From positions 310,001-374,000 of the forward strand of contig SADC01000841.1 in the NCBI GenBank assembly GCA_004194705.1: DNA of 64,000 nucleotides. The letters run 5' to 3'. Shown piece after piece: positions 40,899-51,559 of the stretch. The first letter of the stretch is position 1, and the number at the start of each line of letters is the position of its first letter. The stretch comes from Ditylenchus dipsaci (Eukaryota > Nematoda > Chromadorea > Rhabditida > Anguinidae). The position numbers and the translations under genes are program-made. The notes beneath the pieces are model-generated. The model saw only the letters and a program-made list of their open reading frames with translations. It was not told the DNA's origin and made no database searches.

Positions 40899-42087
40899 GG
40901 GAGCAGGACGTTTCGCTCCCAGGACGTTTCGCTCCCGGGGCGTTCGCTCCGGGCCGTTTCGCTCCCGGCCGTTTCGCTCCCGGCCGTTTCGCTACCGGCC
41001 GTTCGCTACGGGCCGTTTCGCTCCCGGGCCGTTTCGCTCCCGGAAGAAAAATAATACCGACAATTTGTTTATTTTTTGTGATACATTTTGCTTTTAGAAT
41101 ACAATCCGACGGATACAATTCCGAATACAATCCATCGAAAATTTTGAATTTTCTAGATTTTCTACCTGCCTGCCTTCGGCAGCAACCTAATTCCATAGGA
41201 AGCCCCTTAGGGGTACATGGTCCGGATAAGAGCTGACCCTTTGGGGGCACATGGTACGGGATAAGGGCTGATCCTTTGGGGTACATGGTCCGGGATAAGG
41301 GCTGATCCTTTGGGGGCACATGGTCCGGGATAAGGGCTGACCCTTTGGGGGCACATGGTACGGGATAAGGGCTGATCCTTTGGGGGTACATGGTACGGGA
41401 TAATGGCTGACCCTTTGATGACCCACATAGCTTTTTCTTGGCGCAGCACCAGTTCTAATACGTACAACACATCTGCGTTGAAAAATATAAAATTTTTATA
41501 ATTGGGGCCAAATGTGGCCCAAACGCGGGGCCCAAATGCGGGATGGCCAAATGCGGGGGCCCAATGCGGGGGCCCAAATGCGCAGGGGGCCAAACGCGTA
41601 GTAACCCTTCATCGACTGCTTGAAGGAAATTCAGAAAGGCGTGACCAGCTTTATGCGAAGCGGCTCCGTGGGGATCGTCCGAAAAGCAAGCGCATCGAAT
41701 ACGTCAAAGCTGATAGGAACATCTTGGCTGTGGTGGAAGACTTCGAAAACAGAAATGTGATGGACTACCTAGAGGCATTGCTCTGAATTTTGTTATGGTG
41801 AATAGATCTTTGATGTTATTGCATTTATCGCATTTTATTGTTGTTATGAATTGTTTATGTTTGTTGTTGTTTCGGTGAAATAAATTTATATTAAATAGTG
41901 TATTTTTCTCCCATAACTTTTTAATACATATTTTGTCCTGGGAGCGAAACGGCCCGGGAGCGAAACGGCCCGATAGCGAAACGGCCGGCAGCGAAACGGC
42001 CGGCAGCGAAACGGCCGGTAGCGAAACGGTCCGGGAGCGAAACGGCCCCGGGAGCGAAACGTCCTGGGAGCGAAACGTCGCGCACCC
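40899..42087. mobile_element. Foldback MULE-like element, CGTTTCGCTCCCGGGC repeats, 9-bp duplication
   Basis: Ends GGGAGCAGGACGTTTCGCTCCC and GGGAGCGAAACGTCGCGCACCC are inverted, each followed inward by about 8 tandem units. CTTGCTGTA is repeated at 40890-40898 and 42088-42096. Inside are 41205-41415, tandem copies of a 43-bp unit (GGGATAAGGGCTGATCCTTT), and 41510-41600, GGGGGCCCAAATGCG repeats. There is also a possible C-terminal transposase exon (next entry). Confidence 0.8.
41606..41786 (+). pseudogene. Possible MULE transposase C-terminal remnant
   Basis: An open stretch reads RRDQLYAKRLRGDRPKSKRI, then DRNILAVVEDFENRNVMDYL, ending EALL at TGA 41784-41786, with AATAAA near 41880. The pattern (basic segment, then an acidic or hydrophobic helix ending YL) resembles the tail of MULE transposases, including the REANVKILVEEYK tail at 24090-24130. 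The assignment is inference; the rest of the gene is absent, so this would be an internally deleted MULE. Confidence 0.4.
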
Positions 42088-42419
42088 CTTGCTGTACGAC
42101 TCCTGCAATTTCTGGTTGGTGGTGTAGAGTTTGCGCTTGCGGGACGATTCTTTGGCTAAACATTTGGCTTTCAGCGTTCGACTCACTGTCGTCTTCATTT
42201 CGGTCTTGATCGCTCATTTTGGCTAAAATAATTACAATTAGAGAAAGAGCGAAAGTATCTATCCTACTGAAAAACGAAAACGCATCAAGCGATTGATAAA
42301 GCAATCGCTGACACGTCAAGTAGAATGGCACGAATGCTTAAATTGCCGCTTTTTGGAGTCTTTACCACAAAGTTCATCGGAAAAAAAATTGAAAAGCGCC
42401 AATTTAACCTTATTTTGTT

Positions 42420-42600
42420 TCATTTAGGGTTGTCGATTCGATTAATCGTAATCCATTAATCGCACTCATTAATCGAAAAATTTCGATTACCGATAATCGA
42501 TTCGATTCGATTAATCGAAAATTTCGATTATCGATTCGATTAATCGAAAATTTCGGTTATTGATTCGATTCCATTATTAATGGAATCTTCTGTAGTCTAA
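42420..42600. repeat. ATTAATCGATTCGAT repeat tract
   Basis: Short AATCGATTCGATTAATCGAAAATTTCGATT repeats after a GGGTTGTCGA terminus. 52290-52490 has a similar GGGTTGTCGAATCGAA start with TTCGAATTTCGAGCG repeats. Both are probably ends of related foldback elements. Confidence 0.5.
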
Positions 42601-43149
42601 GGTAGCTTTTATATCACACGGAGAATGTGTACACATGGAAATGCCAAAGTCTGAAGTAATTGCTGAAAAGAAAAGTCTGAAATGATTTCCAGAAAACACA
42701 ATCCTAAAGTAATTTTTGAAAGCCAAAAAAGTCTAAAGTAATTTTTGGAAGCCAAAGTCCGAATGATATGTAAACACGAGTCTTTGTCTATTTAAGTAGT
42801 TGTGTTAATTTGTTTTTTTAACAATGAGACAAATTTTAGACTAGGTGCGCTTCTATTAGTGAGTGTGCTTCTTTTTTTCGATCTTTCTCGGGGGTGCGCT
42901 TCTATTAGAGAGTGCGCTTCTAATAGAGAGTGCGCTTCTATTAGAGAGAATACGGTATCTGGGAGCTCTTTTATCAGAAGTACAAAAAATTAGACTAAAA
43001 AAACAGTCCTTTTACACAAAAAACAGCATTAAAAATGAAATGTGGGCGCTACTGGCTTATACCCCCCCCCAAACAGCTACTTTCTTATACCCCCCCCCCA
43101 ATCCTCGGACCTACTGGCTTATACCCCCCCCCCCTAAAAATCAAGATTT

Positions 43150-43917
43150 TTAGGATTGGTCAAAACACATTTTTAAGCAATAATTTTTCCATAAAATGAC
43201 CAGAAAAGCAATTAAAATAGGGTTCAAGGGCTGTATTGGGAGGGGAAGGGACAAAACAGGGGCCACTTCTATAGTGCCTATAAGTACCAAAGAGGGCACA
43301 GGTAACGAACAAGCACCCCAAAAATCAATAGGGGGACCAAGGCAAAAAAATTTAAAAAATAAAAACAATCAACAGGGGGGACCAAAGGCATCTTTTTTTG
43401 CCTTGGTCCCCCTATTGATTTTTTTGGGGTGCTTGTTCTTTACTCGAGTGGGGTGCTTGTTCTTAACTTGGCCCCAAAGAGTTTAATTCTCTTAGCGTTG
43501 AAGTCACTTTCAAACCCAGCCACTTGTGGTGCACGTAAAAGTATAAGGACTCGTAATGATCTGACCGATCAGCCGGGTGGATCCCGATGGTTGTCGTGTA
43601 AATTTTGGACGGCTGAGCCTCTGGCTCGTAGCCCCAGGCCTGAAGAGGGGGAAACCCCTTTCGGTCGCAAAATCAAAGATGTTAAAAATAGTTTTGAATA
43701 CTGAGGCCTACCGCATAAATAACTCTGGTATGCATGTATTTTCATGCATCCAGAGTCGCTTTCGAGTGATTTGTGTCTAAGGTAAGTGCGTGCGCGCATC
43801 TCTAACTCTCAAGCCCCCTGCACCCCCTTCGGGGGCGCAGGGGGCTTGGGGGAAAATTTGAATTTCTGACGTTCTGCCATGAAAGTGGCCCCCTTTATTC
43901 CCTTCCTCTCCCAATAC
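43150..43917. repeat. GC-hairpin family copy and palindromic CCTTGGTCCCCC repeat
   Basis: 43330-43440 is a palindrome (GGGGTGCTTGTTC). 43690-43860 is a third copy of the AAGCCCCCTGCNCCC hairpin with CTAAGGTAAGTGCGTGCGCG. The flanks share CCCTTTATTCCCTTCC with 13340 and 17310. Confidence 0.6.
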
Positions 43918-44765
43918 GGCTGTAGGAACTTTCGTAAGAAGACAATTTCGTAAGAGCGAATTTTCGTAAAAGCGAATTTTCGTAAGAGCGAATTTTCGTA
44001 AGAAACTTTTTCGTAACAGCGAATTTTCGTAACAAGCTTTTTCGTAACGCGGTTTTCAGTAACATTAGTGATATGTTAAGCTTTTTTTTGCTTTTTGATC
44101 CTCCTTTGATGTTTCTTATAGCTTCTGTGATGTTTTGACCAAAATAGTCAAGAAAAAATGAAACAGTCAGAGGGTGGAATCGAACCACTGGTGAAAAAAT
44201 CATCCCATCAACTTACCTACATCACCATACATACCACTAATACATACCACTAAGGGAAATAAGCTATGTGTAGTATATAATATATGAATTCTAGCTCGTA
44301 GTTTTTCACCATGCTTTTGGGTGTTTGCTGGTCTCCTAATGGATGAAAAATCTGGGGGTCAACTAATTATCAAAATTTCAGTCATATGACCTATGCTTAC
44401 AACTTTTGTGCTCATACAGTTAATAGTCATATAATTAACTGTTCAAAGTGTCAAACAGTGACAGAAAGGCCAAACAAATGAATCAGATGAAATCCTGAAT
44501 TAGAAAAATTGATTAAAAGTGAAAAAAAATTCGATTATTTCTTCTTACGAAAGAAATTCGTTACAAAATTCGCTGTTACGAAAAAGTTTCTTACGAAAAT
44601 TCGCTGTTACGAAAAGTTTCTTACGAAAATTCGCTGTTACAAAAAAGTTTTTTACGAATTTTCGCTGTTACGAAACTGTTTCTTACGAAAATGTTTCTTA
44701 CGAAAGTTCGTTCTTACGAAAGTTCGCTCTTACGAAATTGTCTTCTTACGAAAGTTCCTACAGCC
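43918..44765. mobile_element. Foldback element with TTCGTAAGAGCGAA tandem arms, 8-bp duplication
   Basis: Perfect long inverted ends: GGCTGTAGGAACTTTCGTAA at the left and TTACGAAAGTTCCTACAGCC at the right. Each continues into tandem TTCGTAAGAGCGAATT-like units. CCCAATAC is duplicated at 43910-43917 and 44766-44773. It is inserted in a copy of the 12700-13590 family. A B-box-like GGAATCGAACC is present at 44169 (minus sense). The open frames are translated repeat. Confidence 0.85.
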
Positions 44766-45195
44766 CCCAATACAGCCCATAATCCCTTTAACATTCAAAA
44801 GGCGCCAATTTAAATTTTGAAATTTTGACTAAAAAACCATGACCCTGAAAAACATGCATACCCCTGTGGTTCGAAAAATTTTTTTCTCTCAGAACCAAAA
44901 AACAGCCGGCTTTTTCATAAAATCGGGGTCGAGAAACACGAATATGATGTTATCTCCTCCATCCGATCACTCCCCGGGGGGCGGGTGATTGTAAACTACA
45001 ACCCACTTCCGATATTAATAAATATAATTTGAATTCAAATTTTGGCGTTGTGCCGTTTGTTACATAATAATCATGAATCATGAATGATTATGTATATATC
45101 ATATATATGATTCATTATATATGATTCATTCATATATATGATTCACTATGATTTATGATCACCCGAAACCATCCAAAACTACTCCATATAAAAAT

Positions 45196-45590
45196 TTTGC
45201 GGGAATTCAAATTTTTAGTCTGAACCAACCAAACAAGTGGTCGACCACTTGGAGCGAAATTTTTTTTTACTTTTTCGGATTTCAAAACTTTCTTTCTGGA
45301 CTAATTCAAGCATGCTGAAGATGGTTTGACAGTGGTAAAATGCCGTATTCTCGGGTATTTTTGAGTTCTGTGGAATAATTGATTTTACCAAAATCAATTA
45401 TTGCCTAAAACTTTAAAAAATACTCGAGAATACGACATTTTACCACTGTCAAACCATTCTCAGCATGCTCGAATTATTCCGGAAAACAGGTTTTGAAACC
45501 CGAAAAGGTAAAAAAAATTGCTCCAAGTGGTCGACCACGTGGTTTGGTTGGTTCAGACTAAAAATTTGAATTCCCGCAAAAAAATTTAAA
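45196..45590. repeat. 395-bp palindrome (ACCACTTGG / TTTACCACTGTCAAACC)
   Basis: GCGGGAATTCAAATTTTTAG, CAAGTGGTCGACCACTTGG and TTGACAGTGGTAAAATG in the left half return inverted in the right half. The halves meet near 45385 (ATTGATTTTACCAAAATCAAT). The same ACCACTTGG words occur in the 9715-10706 element. Confidence 0.75.
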
Positions 45591-45957
45591 ATGCCAGATT
45601 TGAAAAGTCTGGGCCAATTCGTGTCTGGATCAATCCGGTTAACGCCTCACGCCCAGAATACCACTACGTGTGGACCACCAGCGATGTAGCATCACCCAGA
45701 AACAGCTGCCTGAGGACCACCACCTGAGTACCAACACCTGGGTGTTTCCGGTGGTTTGAAGTGTTTAGGTACCTTTTGGGTGAATTTAGGTGGTCCGTCT
45801 CCTGGGTACGCCTACCTCGGTACCTCTTACCTCTTCTCAAGATATCAGAGAGTGAGACTGTGATTCATCATGCAGTCTTATTGCAGTTATTATTATCATT
45901 TTGTTTTGACTCTTTTTCATGCATTTTTTTGTTATTGTAAATTAAATTTGTCATGAT

Positions 45958-46861
45958 TCAAGTATGTATCATGGTCGCAAAGTTCGGGCTGCAGTGTGGA
46001 CGAGAATCGGGCTTTGAGAGTATACTGGGCGATCCCGTAGATCTTGCGTTCTCATCATTGAATTTTTCTCATTCATCTCTTCAGGTCTCTGCTCTCTGGA
46101 TTAGTCGTGAAGTTCAGGCCGCAGTGTGTACAAGAATTGTGCTTTGAGAGTATACTGGAAGATCCGGTAAGTTGTGCATTCTTATCAATGAATGTTTCGT
46201 ATTCAGCTCTTCAGGTTTCGCTCTATGGATTAGTCGTGAAGTTCGGCCGCAGTGTGTACAAGAATTGTGCTTTGAGAGTATACTGGAAGATCCGGTAATT
46301 TGTGAATTCTTATCAATAAGTGTTTCTCATTCATCTCTTCAGGTTGTCGCTCTATGGCTTAGTCGTGAAGTTCGGGCCGCAGTGTGTACAAGAATTGTGG
46401 TTTGAGAGTATATCGGGAGATCCCGTAGGTCTTGCATTCTCATCAATGAATGTTTCTCATTCATTTCTTCAGGTCTCTGCTCTATGGATTAGTCGTGAAG
46501 TTCGGGCCGCAGTGTGTACAAGAATTGTGGTTTGAGAGTATATCGGGAGATCCGTAGGTCTTGCATTCTCATCAATGAATGTTTCTCATTCATCTCTTCA
46601 GGTCTCTGCTCTATGGATTAGTCGTGAAGTTCGGGCTGCAGTGTGTACAAGAATTGTGTTTTGAAAGTATACTAAAAGATACGGTTAGTTGTGCATTCGC
46701 ATCAATAATTGTTTCTTATTCATCTTTTCAGGTCTTCACTCTATGGATTAGTCTCGAAGTTCAGGGTGCAGTGCGGACGAGAATCGTGCTTTGAGAGTAT
46801 GCTGGAAGATCCGGTAGGTCGTGCATTTGCATCAATGAATCATTTTCATTTATCTTCTCAG
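45958..46861 (+). repeat. Tandem array of seven ~130-bp exon/intron-like units
   Basis: Unit starts (after CTTCAG) fall at about 46085, 46215, 46343, 46473, 46602, 46732 and 46862. The seventh (first) unit begins near 45958. Each unit has a pyrimidine-rich CATTCATCTCTTCAG acceptor. An ~82-nt block follows (frame: LYGLVVKFGPQCVQEL, then CFESILEDP) and then a donor-like GTAAGTT or GTAGGTC. The next unit, at 46862, merges into the coding sequence downstream. An 82-nt exon is not a multiple of three, so the blocks cannot all be joined in one frame. They may be mutually exclusive, mostly non-coding, or a decayed duplication. Confidence 0.65.
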
Positions 46862-47243
46862 GTCTTTGATAATCACAGACATTGTGCCCTTTGGCTCAAA
46901 TACTGGCTCTTTCGCGGGGATGGCTACTGATGGAGAACATAAATGTCAACTGTGCGTCCAGATCAAATCGAATGTTGGCATGGACGACGAAATCGAAATC
47001 ACTCAAGCTTCTATCGAGTGGACAGGTTTGAGCACTGAGAAGTTTTTTCAATCTAAAGCTTTAAGGTGAAGTTTGTCTCTCATGATTGTTTCTTCGGAGC
47101 ACTTTTCGATTCTCAGCGATGAAAGCGAGCTGTTTGTGGATCAAGATTATGCTATAGATGACTATCCTCATAATGAGCAAGAAGGGCACCATCTGCAAAA
47201 GAATGACCAAGAAGGGCACCGCCTCGAGAAGAACGTTGATTGA
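46862..47243 (+). CDS. 3' end of an unidentified gene downstream of the tandem units
   Basis: After a TTCTCAG acceptor the frame reads SLIITDIVPFGSNTGSFAGM, CQLCVQIKSNVGMDDEIEIT, ASIEWTGLSTEKFFQSKAL. A 48-nt intron (47069-47116) follows. The acidic tail reads DESELFVDQDYAIDDYPHNE with a repeated NDQEGH/NEQEGH motif and stops at TGA 47241-47243. The start is unknown; possible upstream exons are the tandem blocks. I do not recognise the protein. Confidence 0.5.
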
Positions 47244-47249
47244 TTTATT

Positions 47250-49200
47250 CTCTCTGTATCTGTTGAAATCTTTGTTGTGTTATTCTTTGTTAATGAAAGC
47301 ATCTTTGTGAACAATAGTGGGAATGATGTCAAGTTAGTTTGAGGCGCGTAAAGCGGCACCATCTTCTTTGCTAACTTTAATCAAGGTTCGCCCTTGGCCC
47401 TTTTTTGAAAAAGGAGATTTTTTGAACTTTAATTAAAATTCGACATTTCGATTCACGATAGCATTCTTACTTAACATCAAAAGTGGCTGACATTGACCAA
47501 CCCAGAATATTTCAGTTCTCGCATAACCGATCTCACTTTGATATCAGCTGTAAGATAGAGAAAACTTCTAATTAGTGAATAAAAGTACTATAGTAGTCTG
47601 TTCATGGTAAAGTCTCAAATTCATTCCATTATTTCTATTCAATCTATTAATACACTCGCTAATTCATTTCTTCAATCGTGAGCTATGCATAAAGCTTAAA
47701 TGAAACTTTTATCTGTGATTGGTCGGTACATTTTTCTCCAAGTCATGTTCTCTAATCAGTCAATTCTGAAACGTATCGGATAATATGACTTGATGATGAA
47801 CTTACAGTACATTCTGAGAAGCATTTGATTTCGAGTCTATCTCACATCTAATAAATGTGAAGATCCGAAGTTTGTAGGGAAGGATTAAATGACGAATGTA
47901 TAAATTTCACGGTCGACTCACATGTTTTTAATATCTGAGATGCTTGGACTGGGATTCATTGAGTCTCAAATTAAATGCAAAAGTAGTCAAGTCACTTGAG
48001 ATGAATCAATACTCAAGATGTGATTTTATTTGGTATATATCAGTAATTATTGCAAGTGTTTCGATCTTCTCATTTAGTGACTCAAGAGTGTGTCACATGC
48101 CATGTGTGTCAAGTCTATTCTATCGTGGACATGCGTTGTGTATAAGGGTTCAGAACTTACATCTCATTGATTAAATTTCGATTTAGTGAGTCGAATACTT
48201 TGATTTAGTGAGTCGAATACCAAAAGACGAATACTTTTATAAATCATTCACGTGAAAAATATGTCTTCGTGAATCTCAACACACACGTCTGAAAATTTTG
48301 GAAAATGTTATGGTACTGTGCGTCTATGAAAGGAATGAAAAAGCTCTTTTAGGAATTCCTGATTGGAGCTCACGGCTCATGTTTCGGTCGCACGACCTAT
48401 TTTTAAATTTTTTGTTGTCCATGGCTAATGTTTGTGCCTAATGTGTCGAAGTGCATGTCTGTGACTCTCATTTAATGTGTCAAGTCTCATGTTTCATATC
48501 TCTTAGCTCATGTACTATACCTTTTGCACTGTGGATTCTGCGCATAGCTTCAATTTACATGTATATTAGAAAAGGTCAAAAAGACAGAAACTCTCTTTTT
48601 ATGAATCTCACAACAGGAAGATCGCATTCATGAATCTCTTAAAACAAAATAGACGCTTTTTTGAATCACAGAAAAGATAAAAAAAAAGCTTTTGTGAATC
48701 TCAAAAAATGTTTTTCAGTCGTGTATATAATAAAGTAATTAAGAGTGACTCTATGTGATTGCATTTTGCTGAGATTCATAGATCTTAAAATCATCGAAAA
48801 ATAAATTGGATAATGCTACAGAAATATCAGCTGAAATAACCCGAAAAATGTTTGAAAATATCAGCAGAAAACAAAACCCGCCCGTAGGGCGGGCAAGCGC
48901 TAGTTTTCTAATAAGGACAGCTCAAATGCCTATTCTTGGCGAAACACTTTATTCCTTTTCATCCTCATCATCGTCTATCAATAGCGCCTCTAGCTGCATA
49001 GTTCAGATCACTCTGAATCTCACCCCAGAGCGATCAAAAGCCATTTAAAGTTGGTTTTTGGGGGTTTACTGCAAGGAAATCCAAGTTATATACATGAACA
49101 CTTTCAAGTTCGAATATGAAGTACGAGAACACCTTCGAGTTCGAGTTCGGATCAGAGGTGTTCACTTAGCCAAAAATCCGAACTCTAATTCGAAAAACGT
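47250..49200. other. Intergenic, no supported gene
   Basis: AT-rich unique DNA with AATAAA near 47579. Small frames (47944-48174, 48451-48633) lack homology and splice structure. 48270-48720 repeats GTGAATCTCA words. Confidence 0.45.
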
Positions 49201-49204
49201 GATC

Positions 49205-49440
49205 AACACAGCTAATTTTAATCCAGTGGGAGTCCAGCGAATGCCAGTGGAAGTCCACCAAATTACCAATTGACCCCCATCGACTACCAGTGGCAATTTG
49301 GTGGACTTCCACTGGCATTTAGTGGTATACCACTGGTAATTTGGTGGTGTACCACTGGCAATAGGTGGTGTACCACTGGCAATTTGGTGGACTACCAGCG
49401 GCAATTCGATGGACTTCCACTGGAAAAAAATGTGGTCAAT
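49205..49440. repeat. CCACTGG/CCAGTGG foldback tract
   Basis: Alternating AGTGGTATACCACTGG and CCAGTGGAAGTCCACC words; a sister tract is at 54530-54835. The frames here are repeat translation. Confidence 0.6.
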
Positions 49441-49505
49441 CCCAAGTGGAATCGAACTCTGGAATATTGAACCAGTGCCTAACGACTTACCCACTAGACC
49501 ACCAT
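49436..49505 (-). repeat. tRNA-like sequence
   Basis: On the minus strand GGTCTAGTGGGTAAGTCG resembles a tRNA A box and AGAGTTCGATTCCACTT a B box, about 30 nt apart. No clear acceptor stem or anticodon loop is formed, so this is more likely a tRNA-derived repeat than a functional tRNA. Confidence 0.4.
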
Positions 49506-49956
49506 GTCGTTTTTATTAGTAACGGTAGAACTTGGCTTATATACAGGGATGATATATGTACTTTTTAAAAAGATTTGTACTTTTTTTGGGACTCCAAATC
49601 TTTTCTTTTTTCAATGTACTTTTTAAAAAGATTTGTACTTTTTTTGGAGAAATGTACTTTTTTGTACTTTTTTTTTCGAATAGGCGCCGAAAATGTAAGA
49701 AAACATTCGAATTTTTAAAAAATTTCGCCTGCTGCACAGTTTTTAATTCGAATTTTGCTGAGCCTAAAAGGCTTTTAGGTCCTGCCTGATTCTTTTCCCA
49801 CTTTTCGGAGTTGGCGAGATATTTCTCTGAGAACTGCAGGCTGAATCCTGCGTATTGCTGTCTCCAGCTGCCTTATGATTTTCTACTTTGATATCAATAG
49901 TTCTAAAAGTGTGATCAACTAAATTTCTAAATAGAAAAAGCTGCAAATCTAAATAT

Positions 49957-50221
49957 TAGGTTGTTAGGAAAGTTCGCGGAATTTCGTAACGGTCCCCCGT
50001 TGTGTTTTTAGTGTTTTGGTTTTCGATTTTTTTGCAACGTTGTTGCTTTAAAACCGTTTTGATTTGATCGATTTCATATGGATGAAAATCTTATTCGACA
50101 TAAAAAACAACAAAAAGAAACGGTTTAAATGCAACAGAATTGCAAGAAAACTCGAAAACCAAAACGCTAAAAACACAATAGGGATCATTACAAAATTCCG
50201 CGAACTTTCCGAACAACCTAA
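49957..50221. mobile_element. mariner-like MITE
   Basis: Ends TTAGGTTGTTAGGAAAGTTC and GAACTTTCCGAACAACCTAA, inverted and very like known mariner termini. The inner arms (CGATTTTTTTGC..AACGCTAAAAACACAA) also mirror. Confidence 0.8.
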
Positions 50222-50223
50222 TA

Positions 50224-50454
50224 TTAGGGCGTGTCGAAAAATCCGTACTGATTTAATTACAAGCACTATTTGTGGCACTACGTTTTTTTGGATTTTCATC
50301 AATTTATCAAAAGTTTACCACTCATTTTGCAGCTCAAAATCTGGCTACAAATGAGTGGTAAACTTTAAAAAATTTATGAAAAATCTGAGGTAAAAACACA
50401 ATACCACAAACATCGCTTGTGAAAAAAACGGCCCGAACTTTTGACACGACCTTA
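50224..50454. mobile_element. Second Tc1/mariner-like MITE
   Basis: Ends TTAGGGCGTGTCGAAAAATC and TTTTGACACGACCTTA; the core AAAGTTTACCACTCATTTG is palindromic. It directly abuts the preceding MITE. Confidence 0.65.
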
Positions 50455-51230
50455 TGGTGCGGAAAAGATACAAAATACCAAAAGTCATACAAAAATTTGT
50501 ATGAGTTAATTTAGATTTCATATGTCTATAGTAACAGAAATATGATTGAATTGTTTTATTTGTTTGAAAAGTGTTATGTGTTTCATTGGTGTAGAAATAA
50601 AAAGTTTGAAGGCGCTTTTATTGAGTTTCGGGAATTGTACTTTTTTTTGGCCCCAAAATCTTTTTTTTTTGGAAAATGTACTTTTTTCAAAATTTTGAGA
50701 TATCATCCCTGCTTATATACCATATTTCCGACTTTTTTTGCATTTATTGTTTAGGACAAACCCATATCGCTCAAGTTTATTTAAAAGCTCAAGAAACCCA
50801 ATCTTGGTCGTTCGTTATGCGAGATTATTACAGGAATGGGAGGTTTGTATAAGAGGGCTGGGAGAAGCTGCATGTTAAATCATTCTTAGATAAGTAATGG
50901 ATACTATGAAGTTTGATCGTGAGATCTTTCTTAACCTAAATCTCAAAAAATTCATTTTTTGTTAATTATGATTTTCGGGAACCGGCCAGTTAGTAACTAC
51001 TTTTTTAATTGAACGTGTGATTGGAATAATGTTTAAAGGGAGGGGGAGGGGATGGAAATCCTAATGCGAATATTTTGAACTCACAGATTCGATTCCCAGT
51101 GGATGAATAATTTTTATAAATTTTTACTCTACATTCTAGGCCGAAAACTATCGAGCAATCAATTGCAATCATTTCTGCACTGATTTACTGTCACTTAATG
51201 CCCTAATTTTGCGATCTCATGTAAATGACC

Positions 51231-51552
51231 ATTAAAGGGGCATGCTCGTTGCCGATGGGGATATTTTGAAAGGCGGGTACCAGGTCAATTCAAACGAGAA
51301 TTATTTTAAAATAAATTTAGTATAGTGCCTTGCGGGGAATAAGTATCCAAAAGGATTCTTTCGTTCAATAGCATTATTGACCTATTGGGATAGAGTTGGC
51401 GGACTGCGAAAATTGGTCGTCGGTTCGATCCCCACTGGAGGTCTAATTTTTCCTTGACTTTTCCAAAATTTCGTCAAATTAATTCTCGTTTGAATTGACC
51501 TGGTACCCGCCGTTCAAAATATTTCCATCGGCGGCGAGCATGCCCCTTTAAA
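51231..51552. mobile_element. Palindromic MITE with TTAAAGGGGCATGC ends
   Basis: Left end TTAAAGGGGCATGCTCG, right end CGAGCATGCCCCTTTAA; GGTACCAGGTCAATTCAAAC mirrors further in. Between the arms is a tRNA-like piece (51388-51450) with B box GTCGGTTCGATCCCCAC. Related ends occur at 61996-62239. Confidence 0.75.
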
Positions 51553-51559
51553 ATAAAGG

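Larger units (their letters stand above)
39290..42217. pseudogene. Gene-like region interrupted by two transposons
   Basis: Two readings compete. On the plus strand, after an acceptor ending near 39290, the frame reads HLAPAHLFEAVNLVISDPSV and FFMPHDLNDSVMSYFETGC. If the insertion at 39496-40674 is removed, a plus frame continues PSLVTSFSPVTPVFVDF to a stop at 40740, with AATAAA near 40797. On the minus strand an ATG at 42217, behind an ATTATTTTAG acceptor, opens SDQDRNEDDSESNAES. Another frame there gives KAKCLAKESSRKRKLYTTNQ and continues beyond the second insertion. I cannot decide which strand is coding, or whether there are two genes. In either case the elements lie within exon-like sequence. 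Confidence 0.35.
49544..50711. mobile_element. hAT element with 8-bp duplication (CTTATATA)
   Basis: Ends CAGGGATGATAT and ATATCATCCCTG; CTTATATA at 49536-49543 and 50712-50719. The subterminal sequence repeats TTTGTACTTTTTTT. Two Tc1/mariner-type MITEs are nested inside. No transposase. Confidence 0.9.

Noticed and set aside
41187..41593. Minus frames with repeated PYPVPCAPKGSAL
   Set aside because: They arise from a 43-bp tandem repeat inside the 40899-42087 element; all three frames give similar repeats.
44509..44820. Frames with repeated RKFAVTKKFLTKI
   Set aside because: They translate the TTACGAAAATTCGCTG tandem arm of the 43918-44765 element.
51388..51450. Functional tRNA gene
   Set aside because: The B box is perfect, but I cannot fold a consistent acceptor stem or anticodon arm, and the sequence sits between MITE arms. 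It is probably tRNA-derived.
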